Shown piece by piece: positions 1-5,801 of a DNA stretch of 9,390 nt. Each line of letters begins with the position of its first letter. Position 1 is the first letter of the stretch. Origin of the DNA: Chloroflexota bacterium (lineage in GTDB: Bacteria > Chloroflexota > Dehalococcoidia > UBA2979); contig VGPB01000065.1 in NCBI GenBank assembly GCA_016875695.1, positions 1 through 9,390 on the forward strand. The letters are read 5' to 3'. The notes under the pieces were generated by a model that searched no databases, had not been told where the DNA came from, and saw nothing but the letters and a program-made list of their open reading frames with translations. Made by a program: the position numbers and the translations under genes.

Positions 1-462
1 CGGGAGGTGCCGTTGAGCGCCGCGGCCGGCGCTGAGGAGCGCGCGGCCGCGGCGCGCGTGGATGTGGCGCCGCAGCGCCCGTGCGCGTTCGTCTCGGGGC
101 TGCGCGTGCGCAGCGTGGTCGTCGACGTGATCCCGGAGGCGGCGGGCGTGCCGCGGCTCTCCTACCTCGTCGAGGGGCCCGACGGGACGGCGTTCAGCTT
201 CAGCTGGACGCGGGCGGAGCTGGCGTTCCGGGCGATCCCGTAGGGCAGCCGCCACCTGTACGTGGGCGCCACCGGTGCCGCCGCCGAGGGGTTCGTCGGG
301 CCGTCCGGCACGGGCGTGGAGTTCGCGTACCTGCGCTGGAGGCGCGGCGGGGTGACGGCCGAGCTGGCTGCGACGCTGCGCGGGCGGCTCACGCTCGGCG
401 AGCTCGAGCGCATTGCGGCGGCGCTGGTCGCCGCCGACCGCGGGGGCCAGGCGCCGCCATAA
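1..462 (+). pseudogene. Broken hypothetical gene, 5' end outside window, interrupted by TAG
   Basis: One reading frame runs from the window edge to a TAA at 460-462 and is broken only by a TAG at 241-243. Before the stop the protein reads as a beta-rich segment (SVVVDVIPEAAG, LSYLVEGPDG, FSFSWTRAELAFRAIP). After it comes RHLYVGATG, then VEFAYLRWRRGGVTAEL and a helical end, LTLGELERIAAALVAA. The pairing of a 'W..GG.TYEL' strand with 'LTLEELLRIAESL' resembles C-terminal domains of DUF4367-type extracytoplasmic proteins, but this is a weak resemblance. The frame is open upstream of the GTG at 7, so the N-terminus probably lies outside the window. A single CAG-to-TAG change would explain the break. 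The two halves have the same composition and frame, so I treat them as one damaged gene rather than two small genes. Function is not recognised. Confidence 0.5.
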
Positions 463-544
463 CCCGACTGCGGACGGCGGGCCGCGCTGCCGATACTAGG
501 GGCGGACGCCCGGACTGCGGGCGAGCCGGCCACCGAGTTGCGTC

Positions 545-1277
545 ATGCGTCGATCGCTCCCGCTGCTCACGGTATGGCTCGTCCTGGCGGGAGGACCAGC
601 GCTGGCGTTCGCCTGGCTGCATGCAAACGATGCGCCGGACCACGCGCTGATGGCGCCGGCCACGCACTTCTACATCGTGAGCGTGACGGCGGTGCTGAGC
701 GCGGCGCTCGCGCTGGTGATGATGCTCGGCGCGCGCGCCGGGGCGCCGCCATCGGGGGTCGCGCTGCTCGAGACGTACTGACGGCTGGGCCTGCACGCGG
801 AGCTGGGCGGGGCGTTCGAGCGGTGGGAGGAGTGGACGACCGAGGTGCTGTACTCGCACCGCGCCTACCCGCTGCTCGCGTACTTCCGCTCGAGCCACGA
901 CGACTGCTCATGGGCGAGCGCGCTGGGCGCCGTGCTCGACACGGCCACGCTGACCGTGGCGCTCGGCACGGCGGTGGCGCGAGGTGAGCCGGAGCTGCTC
1001 TGCCGCACGGGCGCGCACGCCGTGGAGGGACCTGGCGCACTACTTCGGGCAGCCGCACGGGACGGAGCTGGGGGTGGAGCGGGCGGAGTTCGACGAGGCG
1101 GTGGCCACGCTCGCGAACCCGGGCTTCGACGCGAAAGACGCGGGCGCGGCGTGGACCGCGTTCGCCGAGCGGCGGGCCGCGTACGCGACGCAGCTGCACG
1201 CGCTCGCCGCGCACTTCGAGACACGGCCTGCGCGATGGTTGGACGATCGCTCGCCGGTGCACGCGCTGCACGGCTGA
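545..1277 (+). pseudogene. Broken gene: membrane segment joined to a two-pore K+ channel-like cytoplasmic domain
   Basis: The frame starts at ATG 545 with a signal-like hydrophobic stretch (residues 5-24) and a membrane helix (about 43-63, HFYIVSVTAVLSAALALVMM). It then reads GVALLETY and meets a TGA at 779-781. Past the stop the same frame continues RLGLHAELGGAFERWEEWTTEVLYSHRAYP, then LLAYFRSSHDD and ALGAVLDTATLTVAL. Near 1027-1029 a GGG replaces an expected GG and shifts the frame. The third frame then reads DLAHYFGQPHGTELGVERAE and continues to a TGA at 1275-1277. From memory of the family, the 'LLETYWRLGL...RWEEW...SH..YP.LAYFRSSHD' pattern belongs to the cytosolic domain of bacterial two-pore-domain potassium channel relatives. 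The TGA falls where Trp is expected. The pore helices are missing: only one membrane helix from an apparently different protein precedes the domain, so a deletion or fusion near position 745 is likely. No ribosome binding site is evident. Broken gene: confident; family: moderate. Confidence 0.6.
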
Positions 1278-1293
1278 GCGCTGGGCGTGCGGT

Positions 1294-1322
1294 TTGACAG
1301 CCTCGATCGCCGGGGCTTAGAT
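1294..1322 (+). promoter_or_regulatory. Sigma70-type promoter for the enoyl-CoA hydratase gene
   Basis: A perfect -35 hexamer TTGACA (1294-1299) is followed after 17 nt by TTAGAT (1317-1322), which keeps 3 of 6 -10 consensus bases. It lies just after the broken channel-like gene and about 110 bp before the GTG of the hydratase, giving a leader of roughly 105 nt. In this GC-rich intergenic stretch a perfect TTGACA stands out. The leader contains a weak GCCAGC/GCTGGC inverted repeat, and I assign no regulatory structure to it. Confidence 0.5.
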
Positions 1323-1435
1323 AGCGGGCGAGCGGGGGGCGAGCCAGCCTTCGTGTCTACGCGCTGGCGGGGCGGCTCTGGTCCGCGGCGCAGGCCCCCG
1401 ACCACGCGGAAGTAGCACACCCCAGAGGAGGACCC

Positions 1436-2212
1436 GTGCCCGACGTCCTGTACGAGAAGAAGCAGAACTACGCGATCTTTACTTACAACCGGCCGGAGCG
1501 CCTGAACGCGCTGGGCGGCACGCTGATGGACGACCTGCACGCAGCGCTGCAGGACTTCCTCCGCGACCCGGAGATGCGCGCGGCGATCGTAACGGGGGCG
1601 GGTCGCGCGTTCTCGGCGGGCGCCGACCTCAAGGAGATGGCGGAGCGCAACGCGTCCGGGCCGCGGCAAGTGCCGCTAGGGCACCGCGGGCTCGACCGCT
1701 CGTTCCCGTGGGTGGACGTGCCGAAGCCGGTGATCGCAGCGGTCAACGGGCTCGCCATCGGCGGCGGCATGGAGACCGCGATGTCGTGCGACATCCGCAT
1801 CTGCTCGACGGAGGCGTACTTCGGGCTGTTCGAGGTGAAGCGCGGCATTATGGCGGGCTACGGCATCCACCACCTGATGCGGCTGATCCCGGCCTCGGCG
1901 GCGTACTACACGGCGTTCACGGCGGACCGCATTAACCCCGACAAGGCCTTGGAGTGGGGCTTTGTGAGTGAGGTGGTCGCGCCGGACCGGCTGATCCCGC
2001 GCGCCGAGGAGATCGCGGCGATGATCGCGGAGAACGCGCCGCTCGCGGTGCAGGGCTCCAAGGCGATCATGCGCTCGTGGCGCACGTACGGCATCGACGA
2101 CTCGCTGCAGCTCGGGCAGTGGGTGGGCGCGGTGGCGCTGAACTCGGAGGACGCGCGCGAGGGACCGAAGGCGTTTGCGGAGAAGCGCACGCCGGTGTGG
2201 AAGGGCCGCTAG
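1436..2212 (+). CDS. Enoyl-CoA hydratase/isomerase family protein (crotonase fold)
   Basis: This 258-residue protein is full length for the crotonase superfamily, whose members hydrate 2-enoyl-CoA thioesters or run related CoA-ester chemistry in beta-oxidation-type pathways in the cytoplasm. Visible hallmarks are the first oxyanion-hole segment GRAFSAGADLKEM (about 56-68), the second AVNGLAIGGGMETAMSCDIR (102-121), and the EVKRGIMAGYG segment (133-143). Glu113 and Glu133 sit at the positions of the two catalytic glutamates of classic enoyl-CoA hydratase, so hydratase activity is plausible. The C-terminus AEKRTPVWKGR is typical of the family. The GTG start is set by a strong Shine-Dalgarno AGAGGAGG at 1424-1431. 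The gene stands alone on the plus strand with its own promoter and converges on the acyl-CoA dehydrogenase/hydrolase unit, suggesting a shared catabolic role. The exact substrate cannot be read from sequence; dehydratase or isomerase members look alike. Confidence 0.93.
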   Translation: MPDVLYEKKQNYAIFTYNRPERLNALGGTLMDDLHAALQDFLRDPEMRAAIVTGAGRAFSAGADLKEMAERNASGPRQVPLGHRGLDRSFPWVDVPKPVIAAVNGLAIGGGMETAMSCDIRICSTEAYFGLFEVKRGIMAGYGIHHLMRLIPASAAYYTAFTADRINPDKALEWGFVSEVVAPDRLIPRAEEIAAMIAENAPLAVQGSKAIMRSWRTYGIDDSLQLGQWVGAVALNSEDAREGPKAFAEKRTPVWKGR

Positions 2213-2247
2213 CGGGGTGTTCTCGCGCTCGGCTCCGGACCGAGCGA

Positions 2248-2297
2248 CTCGCAACCAGGCGAAGGGCCCGCCAGTTGGTGGGCCCTTCGCGTGCGAG
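2248..2297. terminator. Strong hairpin between convergent genes, likely bidirectional terminator
   Basis: GCGAAGGGCCC (2259-2269) is the perfect complement of GGGCCCTTCGC (2280-2290). Inner pairs G.U, C-G and C-G extend the stem to 14 bp around an AGTT loop. Outer arms CTCGCA (2248-2253) and TGCGAG (2292-2297) can add a further six pairs across an internal loop. It sits between the stop codon of the enoyl-CoA hydratase gene and that of the DUF6295 gene, which face each other, so it would serve both transcripts. There is no U-tract on either side, so termination may depend on the stem alone or on Rho. Confidence 0.7.
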
Positions 2298-2310
2298 CCA
2301 TCTGCCGGCG

Positions 2311-2598
2311 TCAGGCCGGCGTGCTGCCAACGGCGAGCGCTGCGAGCGCCTCCTCGCCGCGCGCGAGCGCGGCCTTGACGGCCGCGACGAGCGCCCGCGC
2401 GGTCGCGGGCGTGAGCTCGACGGACACGCGCGCGTCGAGCCCGAGCGCTGGGTTCACGAAGTCGATCATCAGGGCGTGGTCGAGCGGGGCGTGGAACGGG
2501 TGGTCGTAGGCCACGTTCGCGTGCGCGACGGGGAACCAACCCAGCGCGCCCTTCGCGCTGCCGGAAAGCGCGGTCTGCTCGACGATCATCGTGCACAT
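2311..2598 (-). CDS. DUF6295 family protein
   Basis: A 95-residue protein beginning MCTMIVEQTALSGSAKGALG, with WFPVAHANVAYDHPFHAPLD (21-40), HALMIDFVNP (41-50) and a helical C-terminus (64-88) rich in Ala and Arg. The MCTMIVE start, the 'G.KG..GWF' segment and 'YDHPFHAP..HAL.IDFVN' match the small family I know as DUF6295, which is of usual length here and of unknown biochemical role. The ATG at 2598 is chosen because AGGAGGG lies 8-14 nt upstream (2608-2614). The upstream hydrolase stops 23 nt before this ATG, so the two are almost certainly co-transcribed. Several His residues and two Cys near the N-terminus could bind metal, but no known site is visible. The family is known to me mainly as a neighbour of catabolic genes; its function is not established. 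Confidence 0.82.
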   Translation of the reverse strand: MCTMIVEQTALSGSAKGALGWFPVAHANVAYDHPFHAPLDHALMIDFVNPALGLDARVSVELTPATARALVAAVKAALARGEEALAALAVGSTPA

Positions 2599-2621
2599 CG
2601 CGGTGCTCCCTCCTGCGGCGG

Positions 2622-3386
2622 CTAGAGCGGGCCGCCGAGGTGCTTGCCGTAGAACGCCCAGATCCGGTTCCAGCCGTCGACGGCGGCCTCCGGGCGATAC
2701 ATCGGGCGGTCGTGGTAGAAAAAGCCGTGCCCGGCGCCGGGGTACATGTGGAACTCGTAGGTCTTGCCGGCCGCTTTCAGCGCCTCCTCGTGCTGCGCGA
2801 CCTGCGCAGGCGGGGGGCTCTGATCGTCCTCGCCGAAGAGGCCGAGCAGCGGGCAGGCGAGGCTGGGGGTGAGGTCGATCGGCGCGACCGGCGTCTTCTC
2901 GTTGAGATCGCCCGGCGCCATGACCACGCGCCCGCCCCAGCAGTCGACGGCGGCGTCGAACGCGATCGAGTGGCTGGCGACGAGCACCGTGTGCCGGCCG
3001 CCGGAGCACGTGCCGATCACGCCGACCTTGCCGTTGTGGTAGGGCAGCGCGCGCAGGTAGCGCGCCGCGCCTTCGGCATCGCCGACGACCTGCTCGTCGG
3101 CCACGCCTCCGGAGGCGCGCACGGCGGCGGCCACGTCTTCCGGCGTACCGTGGCCGTTGCGCTGGTACAGGTTCGGGCAGATCGCGATGTAGCCGTGGTG
3201 CGCGAAGCGGCGGGCGGCTTCGCGGTTCCACTCGTCCCAGCCCGGGATGTGATGGATGAGCACGACGCCGGGGTATGGGCCCGGCCCCAGCGGGCGCGCC
3301 AGGTACGCCAGTAGCGGGTCGCCGTTGTGGCCGGTGACGGTCACGGTCTCCGCGAGCATTCCCTCGTACATGTCGGTGGTGTACAT
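2622..3386 (-). CDS. Dienelactone hydrolase family protein
   Basis: A 254-residue alpha/beta-hydrolase of the dienelactone hydrolase family. Classic members open the lactone ring of dienelactone to maleylacetate in chloroaromatic breakdown; many relatives act on other esters or lactones in the cytoplasm. The nucleophile elbow is GTCSGG with Cys127, the Cys nucleophile typical of this family rather than Ser. The acid is in GEDD (Asp187 or Asp188), and the base is His220 in GAGHGFF. The oxyanion-side motif LIHHIPGW lies at 43-50. No signal peptide is visible. The ATG at 3386 has a GGAGGGG ribosome site about 6 nt upstream. It follows the damaged Rieske gene on the same strand after roughly 90 bp and is followed within 23 bp by the DUF6295 gene, forming the distal part of an acyl-CoA dehydrogenase-led unit. 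All catalytic residues are present; the substrate is unknown. Confidence 0.92.
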   Translation of the reverse strand: MYTTDMYEGMLAETVTVTGHNGDPLLAYLARPLGPGPYPGVVLIHHIPGWDEWNREAARRFAHHGYIAICPNLYQRNGHGTPEDVAAAVRASGGVADEQVVGDAEGAARYLRALPYHNGKVGVIGTCSGGRHTVLVASHSIAFDAAVDCWGGRVVMAPGDLNEKTPVAPIDLTPSLACPLLGLFGEDDQSPPPAQVAQHEEALKAAGKTYEFHMYPGAGHGFFYHDRPMYRPEAAVDGWNRIWAFYGKHLGGPL

Positions 3387-3479
3387 CGCGCCCCCTCCGC
3401 TGCGGCCGCGCCGTCGCGCGCGGACCGGCGCGTACGGTAGTCGATCGCGCGGCCGCGCGGCCAGTGCGCCGCGCCCGCG

Positions 3480-3928
3480 TCAGGCGCTGCGCGTGCCCGC
3501 GAGGAATGTCGCGGGCGCCGTGATGAGCATCGCCTCCCAGTCGCGATCGCCGACGCCGAGCGCTGCGAGGCGGGGCGCACCGCCGTGGGGAGCTTGGCGG
3601 ACCAGTGCGCGCGGCGGTCGCCCTCGAGCGGCGTGGGGTTGAGCCAGACGACGCCGTCGCGCAGCTCGGTGCGGACGGCCGCGACGTCATCGGCGAACGG
3701 ATCGAAGGTGCAACCGCCGGCCAGGTCGAAGCGCGCGTGGTGCCAGTGGCACGTGAGGATGCCGTCGCGGAGCGTGCCGCGGTTGAGCGGGAAGCCCATG
3801 TGCGGGCGGCGGTTGTCGAGCGCGTACACGCATCCGGCGTGCACGAACAGCACAATCGCTCGCCTGCCGGCGGAGACGACGCGCGGCTGCGCGCTCTCGA
3901 GCTCAGCGAACGGGCCCATCGCGAGCAT
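3480..3928 (-). pseudogene. Rieske [2Fe-2S] domain protein, damaged (ligand Cys lost, frameshift)
   Basis: From ATG 3928 the frame reads FAELESAQPRVV, then IVLFVHAGCVYALDN and a Rieske fold: PHMGFPLNRGTLRDGILTC (42-60), HWHHARFDLAGG (61-72), TFDPFADDV (74-82). Rieske clusters need Cys-x-His and Cys-x2-His. His43, Cys60 and His63 are present, but the first ligand is Arg41 (codon CGC at 3806-3808) where family members have Cys (TGC), a one-base difference. After residue 113 the frame loses sense. Restoring one base at the GGGG at 3587-3590 (C5 to C4 on the coding strand) gives a homologous-looking tail, PRLAALGVGDRDWEAML, then ITAPATFLAGTRSA and a TGA at 3480-3482. Two independent lesions point to a dead or dying gene, or to consensus errors. 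It starts about 50 bp after the acyl-CoA dehydrogenase stop and precedes the hydrolase gene, so it was probably an electron-transfer or oxygenase-type partner in that unit. The start is uncertain (ATG 3919 is the alternative); no clear ribosome site. Confidence 0.75.
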
Positions 3929-3977
3929 CGAGGCCGCCGTTGCGGCGCCGTCATCGCGCGCTCACGTCGGGCCGGCG

Positions 3978-5204
3978 CTAGCCGCGGGGCAGCCCGAGCC
4001 CGCGGGTGGCGATGATGTTGCGCTGGATCTCGTTAGCACCCCCGCCGATCGTGCCGAGGACGGTGTGGCAGTAGTTCTGCGTGAAGCGCGCGCCGAGCGG
4101 CGTGTAGCGCTCCTCCGGATCCCAGAGGTTCGCGTACGGACCGAGCACGCGCATGCCGCTGCGCGCGACCTTCTGCGCGAGCTCGGAGTTCGCGATCTTG
4201 GTGACGGACGCCTCGTAGTTGGGGACGAGGCCCGCACCCTGGATGCTGATGATGCGGAACGAGAAGTTGAACAGCACCTCCGACTCGATGTAGCGCTCCG
4301 CGAGCTCCAGGCGGCCGAGCCGGGCGCGGGGGCCCGCCTGCTCCGCCCCGCGCTCCGTGCGCAGGTGCGCGACGAGGCTGTCGAGGTAGCGGCGGTTCTC
4401 GATCGCACCGGCGATGTTCGAACGCTCGTAGTCGAGCAGCGTCATGCCGACGTACCAGCCGCGGTTTTCTTCGCCGACGAGCTGGCTGGTGGGCACGCGC
4501 ACATCCTCGTAGAACGTCTCATTGGTGGCGTGTTGGAAGCCCATACTGATGATCGGGCGCACCGAGACGCCGGGCGTGCTGAGGTTGAGCAGCAGGAACG
4601 AGATGCCGCGGTGCTTGGGGGCGCCGGGGTCGGTGCGGAACATGCCGAACAGCCAGTTGGACTTGTGCGCGGTGGAGGTCCAGAGCTTCTGGCCGTTGAT
4701 GACGTACTCGTCGCCGTCGCGTACCGCGCGGCACTGGAGCGACGCGAGGTCGGAGCCGGCGCCCGGCTCCGAGAAGCCCTGCGCCCAGTGCAGCTCGCCG
4801 CGCAGCGTGGGCGCGAGGAAGGTACGCTTCTGCTCGTCGGTGCCGTGCACGAGCAGCGTGGGCCCGAGCATGGTCACGCCCTGGCCGCCCACCGCCGGTG
4901 CGGCGGCGCGCGCGAACTCCTGACGCAGGATGAACTGCTCGACGGGGGTCAGCCCCGCGCCGCCGTACTCGCGCGGCCAATGTGGCGCGACCCAGTCGCG
5001 TGCTGCGAGCGCGGCGAGCCACTGCGCGGCCGCCTGCTTCGTCTCGGCGTCGCCGAGCACGTACTCGGACTGCCAGTCCTGCTCTGGGCCGAGCGGGCCA
5101 CCCTGCTCGGCGATCTGCCGGTAGCGCTCCGGGAGCTGCTGCGCGATGAAGGTGCGTACGTCGGCGCGAAACGCTGCCTGAGCGGGCGTGTCGTTCCAGT
5201 CCAC
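3978..5204 (-). CDS. Acyl-CoA dehydrogenase family protein (FadE-like)
   Basis: A 408-residue flavoprotein of the acyl-CoA dehydrogenase family, which uses FAD to desaturate acyl-CoA thioesters at the alpha-beta bond and passes electrons to ETF. The N-terminal helical domain covers about 1-135. The flavin-binding signature GFSEPGAGSDLASL is at 143-156, followed by NGQKLWTSTAH (170-180) and, at the C-terminus, GGGANEIQRNIIATRGLG (387-404). At the position of the MCAD catalytic Glu376 there is Gly. Glu260 in LLDYERSNIAG instead lies where isovaleryl- and long-chain acyl-CoA dehydrogenases keep their catalytic Glu, so activity is likely. The GTG at 5204 is chosen for the AAGGGAG site 8 nt upstream; a longer frame would run into the tRNA-Cys gene. 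It heads a minus-strand series with the Rieske, hydrolase and DUF6295 genes, and the opposing enoyl-CoA hydratase would take its product. Substrate chain or ring type is unknown; FadE paralogues of this shape often act on branched or cyclic acyl-CoAs. Confidence 0.93.
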   Translation of the reverse strand: MDWNDTPAQAAFRADVRTFIAQQLPERYRQIAEQGGPLGPEQDWQSEYVLGDAETKQAAAQWLAALAARDWVAPHWPREYGGAGLTPVEQFILRQEFARAAAPAVGGQGVTMLGPTLLVHGTDEQKRTFLAPTLRGELHWAQGFSEPGAGSDLASLQCRAVRDGDEYVINGQKLWTSTAHKSNWLFGMFRTDPGAPKHRGISFLLLNLSTPGVSVRPIISMGFQHATNETFYEDVRVPTSQLVGEENRGWYVGMTLLDYERSNIAGAIENRRYLDSLVAHLRTERGAEQAGPRARLGRLELAERYIESEVLFNFSFRIISIQGAGLVPNYEASVTKIANSELAQKVARSGMRVLGPYANLWDPEERYTPLGARFTQNYCHTVLGTIGGGANEIQRNIIATRGLGLPRG

Positions 5205-5212
5205 GATGGCGA

Positions 5213-5219
5213 CTCCCTT
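5213..5219 (-). promoter_or_regulatory. Ribosome binding site setting the acyl-CoA dehydrogenase GTG start
   Basis: AAGGGAG on the minus strand lies 8 nt before GTG 5204. No ATG lies nearby in frame, and the only upstream ATG (5360) falls inside tRNA-Cys, so this site decides the start. Confidence 0.7.
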
Positions 5220-5231
5220 GGCGTCCCCTCG

Positions 5232-5247
5232 CTGGGCGCGCGCCCAG
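5232..5247. repeat. 16-nt perfect palindrome between tRNA-Cys and acyl-CoA dehydrogenase
   Basis: CTGGGCGCGCGCCCAG reads the same on both strands. As RNA it would fold into a 6-bp stem with a GCGC loop. It lies in the predicted 5' leader of the acyl-CoA dehydrogenase gene and downstream of the tRNA cluster. It could be a terminator for the tRNA transcript, a protein-binding dyad, or chance in GC-rich DNA. There is no U-tract. Confidence 0.35.
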
Positions 5248-5286
5248 GCAGGGCTACTACGAGCGTGATGCCGCTGCGTCGGCGAG

Positions 5287-5295
5287 AGTCTAGCA
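5287..5295 (-). promoter_or_regulatory. Possible extended -10 promoter for the acyl-CoA dehydrogenase unit
   Basis: On the minus strand TGCTAGACT gives an extended -10 (TGn) plus the hexamer TAGACT, the same hexamer found before the tRNA cluster. No convincing -35 is seen 16-18 nt upstream. Transcription would begin near 5280 and give a leader of about 75 nt. Confidence 0.35.
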
Positions 5296-5353
5296 CTCGC
5301 GCGGCCGCCTACGCGGGGTTGGGGCGCGTCAGTCGGCGTATGCGACGTGTTGG

Positions 5354-5424
<71 letters not shown>

Positions 5425-5453
5425 CCGCGAGGGAGCGAGGGCGTGGGGCGTGG

Positions 5454-5536
5454 TGCCGAGGATGAGACTTGAACTCATACGCCCTTACGGGCACCGCCCC
5501 CTCAAGACGGCGTGTCTGCCATTTCACCACCTCGGC
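5454..5536 (-). tRNA. tRNA-Leu(GAG)
   Basis: The acceptor stem GCCGAGG pairs with CCTCGGC with discriminator A. The anticodon arm CCGTC-TTGAGGG-GGCGG has anticodon GAG, reading CUC and CUU. A long variable arm (GTGCCCGTAAGGGC region) marks a class II tRNA, as expected for Leu. The T-loop is TTCAAGT. The CCA is encoded at 5451-5453. Gaps to the Cys and Trp genes are both 26 nt. Confidence 0.96.
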
Positions 5537-5565
5537 ACGAGGCTCCCGGTGCGCCGGGGCGCTGG

Positions 5566-5638
5566 CAGGAGTGGAGGGGCTCGAACCCCCGACCTGCGGT
5601 TTTGGAGACCGCTGCTCTTCCAGCTGAGCTACACTCCT
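5566..5638 (-). tRNA. tRNA-Trp(CCA)
   Basis: The acceptor stem AGGAGTG pairs with CACTCCT with discriminator G, the usual Trp identity base. The anticodon arm GCGGT-CTCCAAA-ACCGC has anticodon CCA, and the T-loop is TTCGAGC. The CCA is encoded at 5563-5565. It is the promoter-proximal gene of the Trp-Leu-Cys cluster. Confidence 0.97.
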
Positions 5639-5653
5639 GCGCCCGGATGGTTG

Positions 5654-5683
5654 AGTCTACCAAACGCTCGCACGACGGGTCAC
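5654..5683 (-). promoter_or_regulatory. Promoter of the Trp-Leu-Cys tRNA cluster
   Basis: On the minus strand a -35-like GTGACC (5678-5683) and a -10 TAGACT (5654-5659) are 18 nt apart, each with 4 of 6 consensus bases. The expected start near 5647 lies about 9 nt before tRNA-Trp. This distance and the absence of another promoter in the cluster support one shared transcript. Confidence 0.55.
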
Positions 5684-5693
5684 TCGCTGTGAC
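5679..5693. repeat. GTCAC-N5-GTGAC inverted repeat over the tRNA promoter -35
   Basis: A perfect 5-bp dyad with a 5-nt spacer (TCGCT) overlaps the -35 element of the tRNA promoter. Its size fits a dimeric regulator site, but a short dyad can arise by chance. Confidence 0.35.
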
Positions 5694-5801
5694 GGGCCCG
5701 GGCTAGGTTCGTCGCCCACGTATCGCGGCGTTGGCGATGCGGAGCGCTGTCTCTGCTCCTCACTACTCGCGTGGCGGGCTCGCGACCACGTCGAAGAGGC
5801 G

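Larger units (their letters stand above)
5639..5801. other. Intergenic stretch upstream of the tRNA cluster
   Basis: It holds the tRNA promoter and dyad described separately and a weak GGAGC/GCTCC hairpin (5741-5759, 9-nt loop) downstream of the glycosyltransferase remnant. I see no coding sequence or RNA gene in it. Confidence 0.5.

Noticed and set aside
1341..1366. GCCAGC/GCTGGC hairpin in the hydratase leader as a riboswitch or attenuator
   Set aside because: Six pairs with a 14-nt loop, no terminator partner and no known aptamer pattern.
3447..3458. Palindrome GCGCGGCCGCGC between the Rieske and hydrolase genes
   Set aside because: Alternating GC palindromes are frequent by chance at this composition, and nothing else supports a site there.
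2311..3954. A 547-codon minus-strand frame that would join the DUF6295 protein to a long upstream extension
   Set aside because: Only the last 95 residues match a family and they have their own start and ribosome site. The rest is the hydrolase and Rieske region read out of frame.
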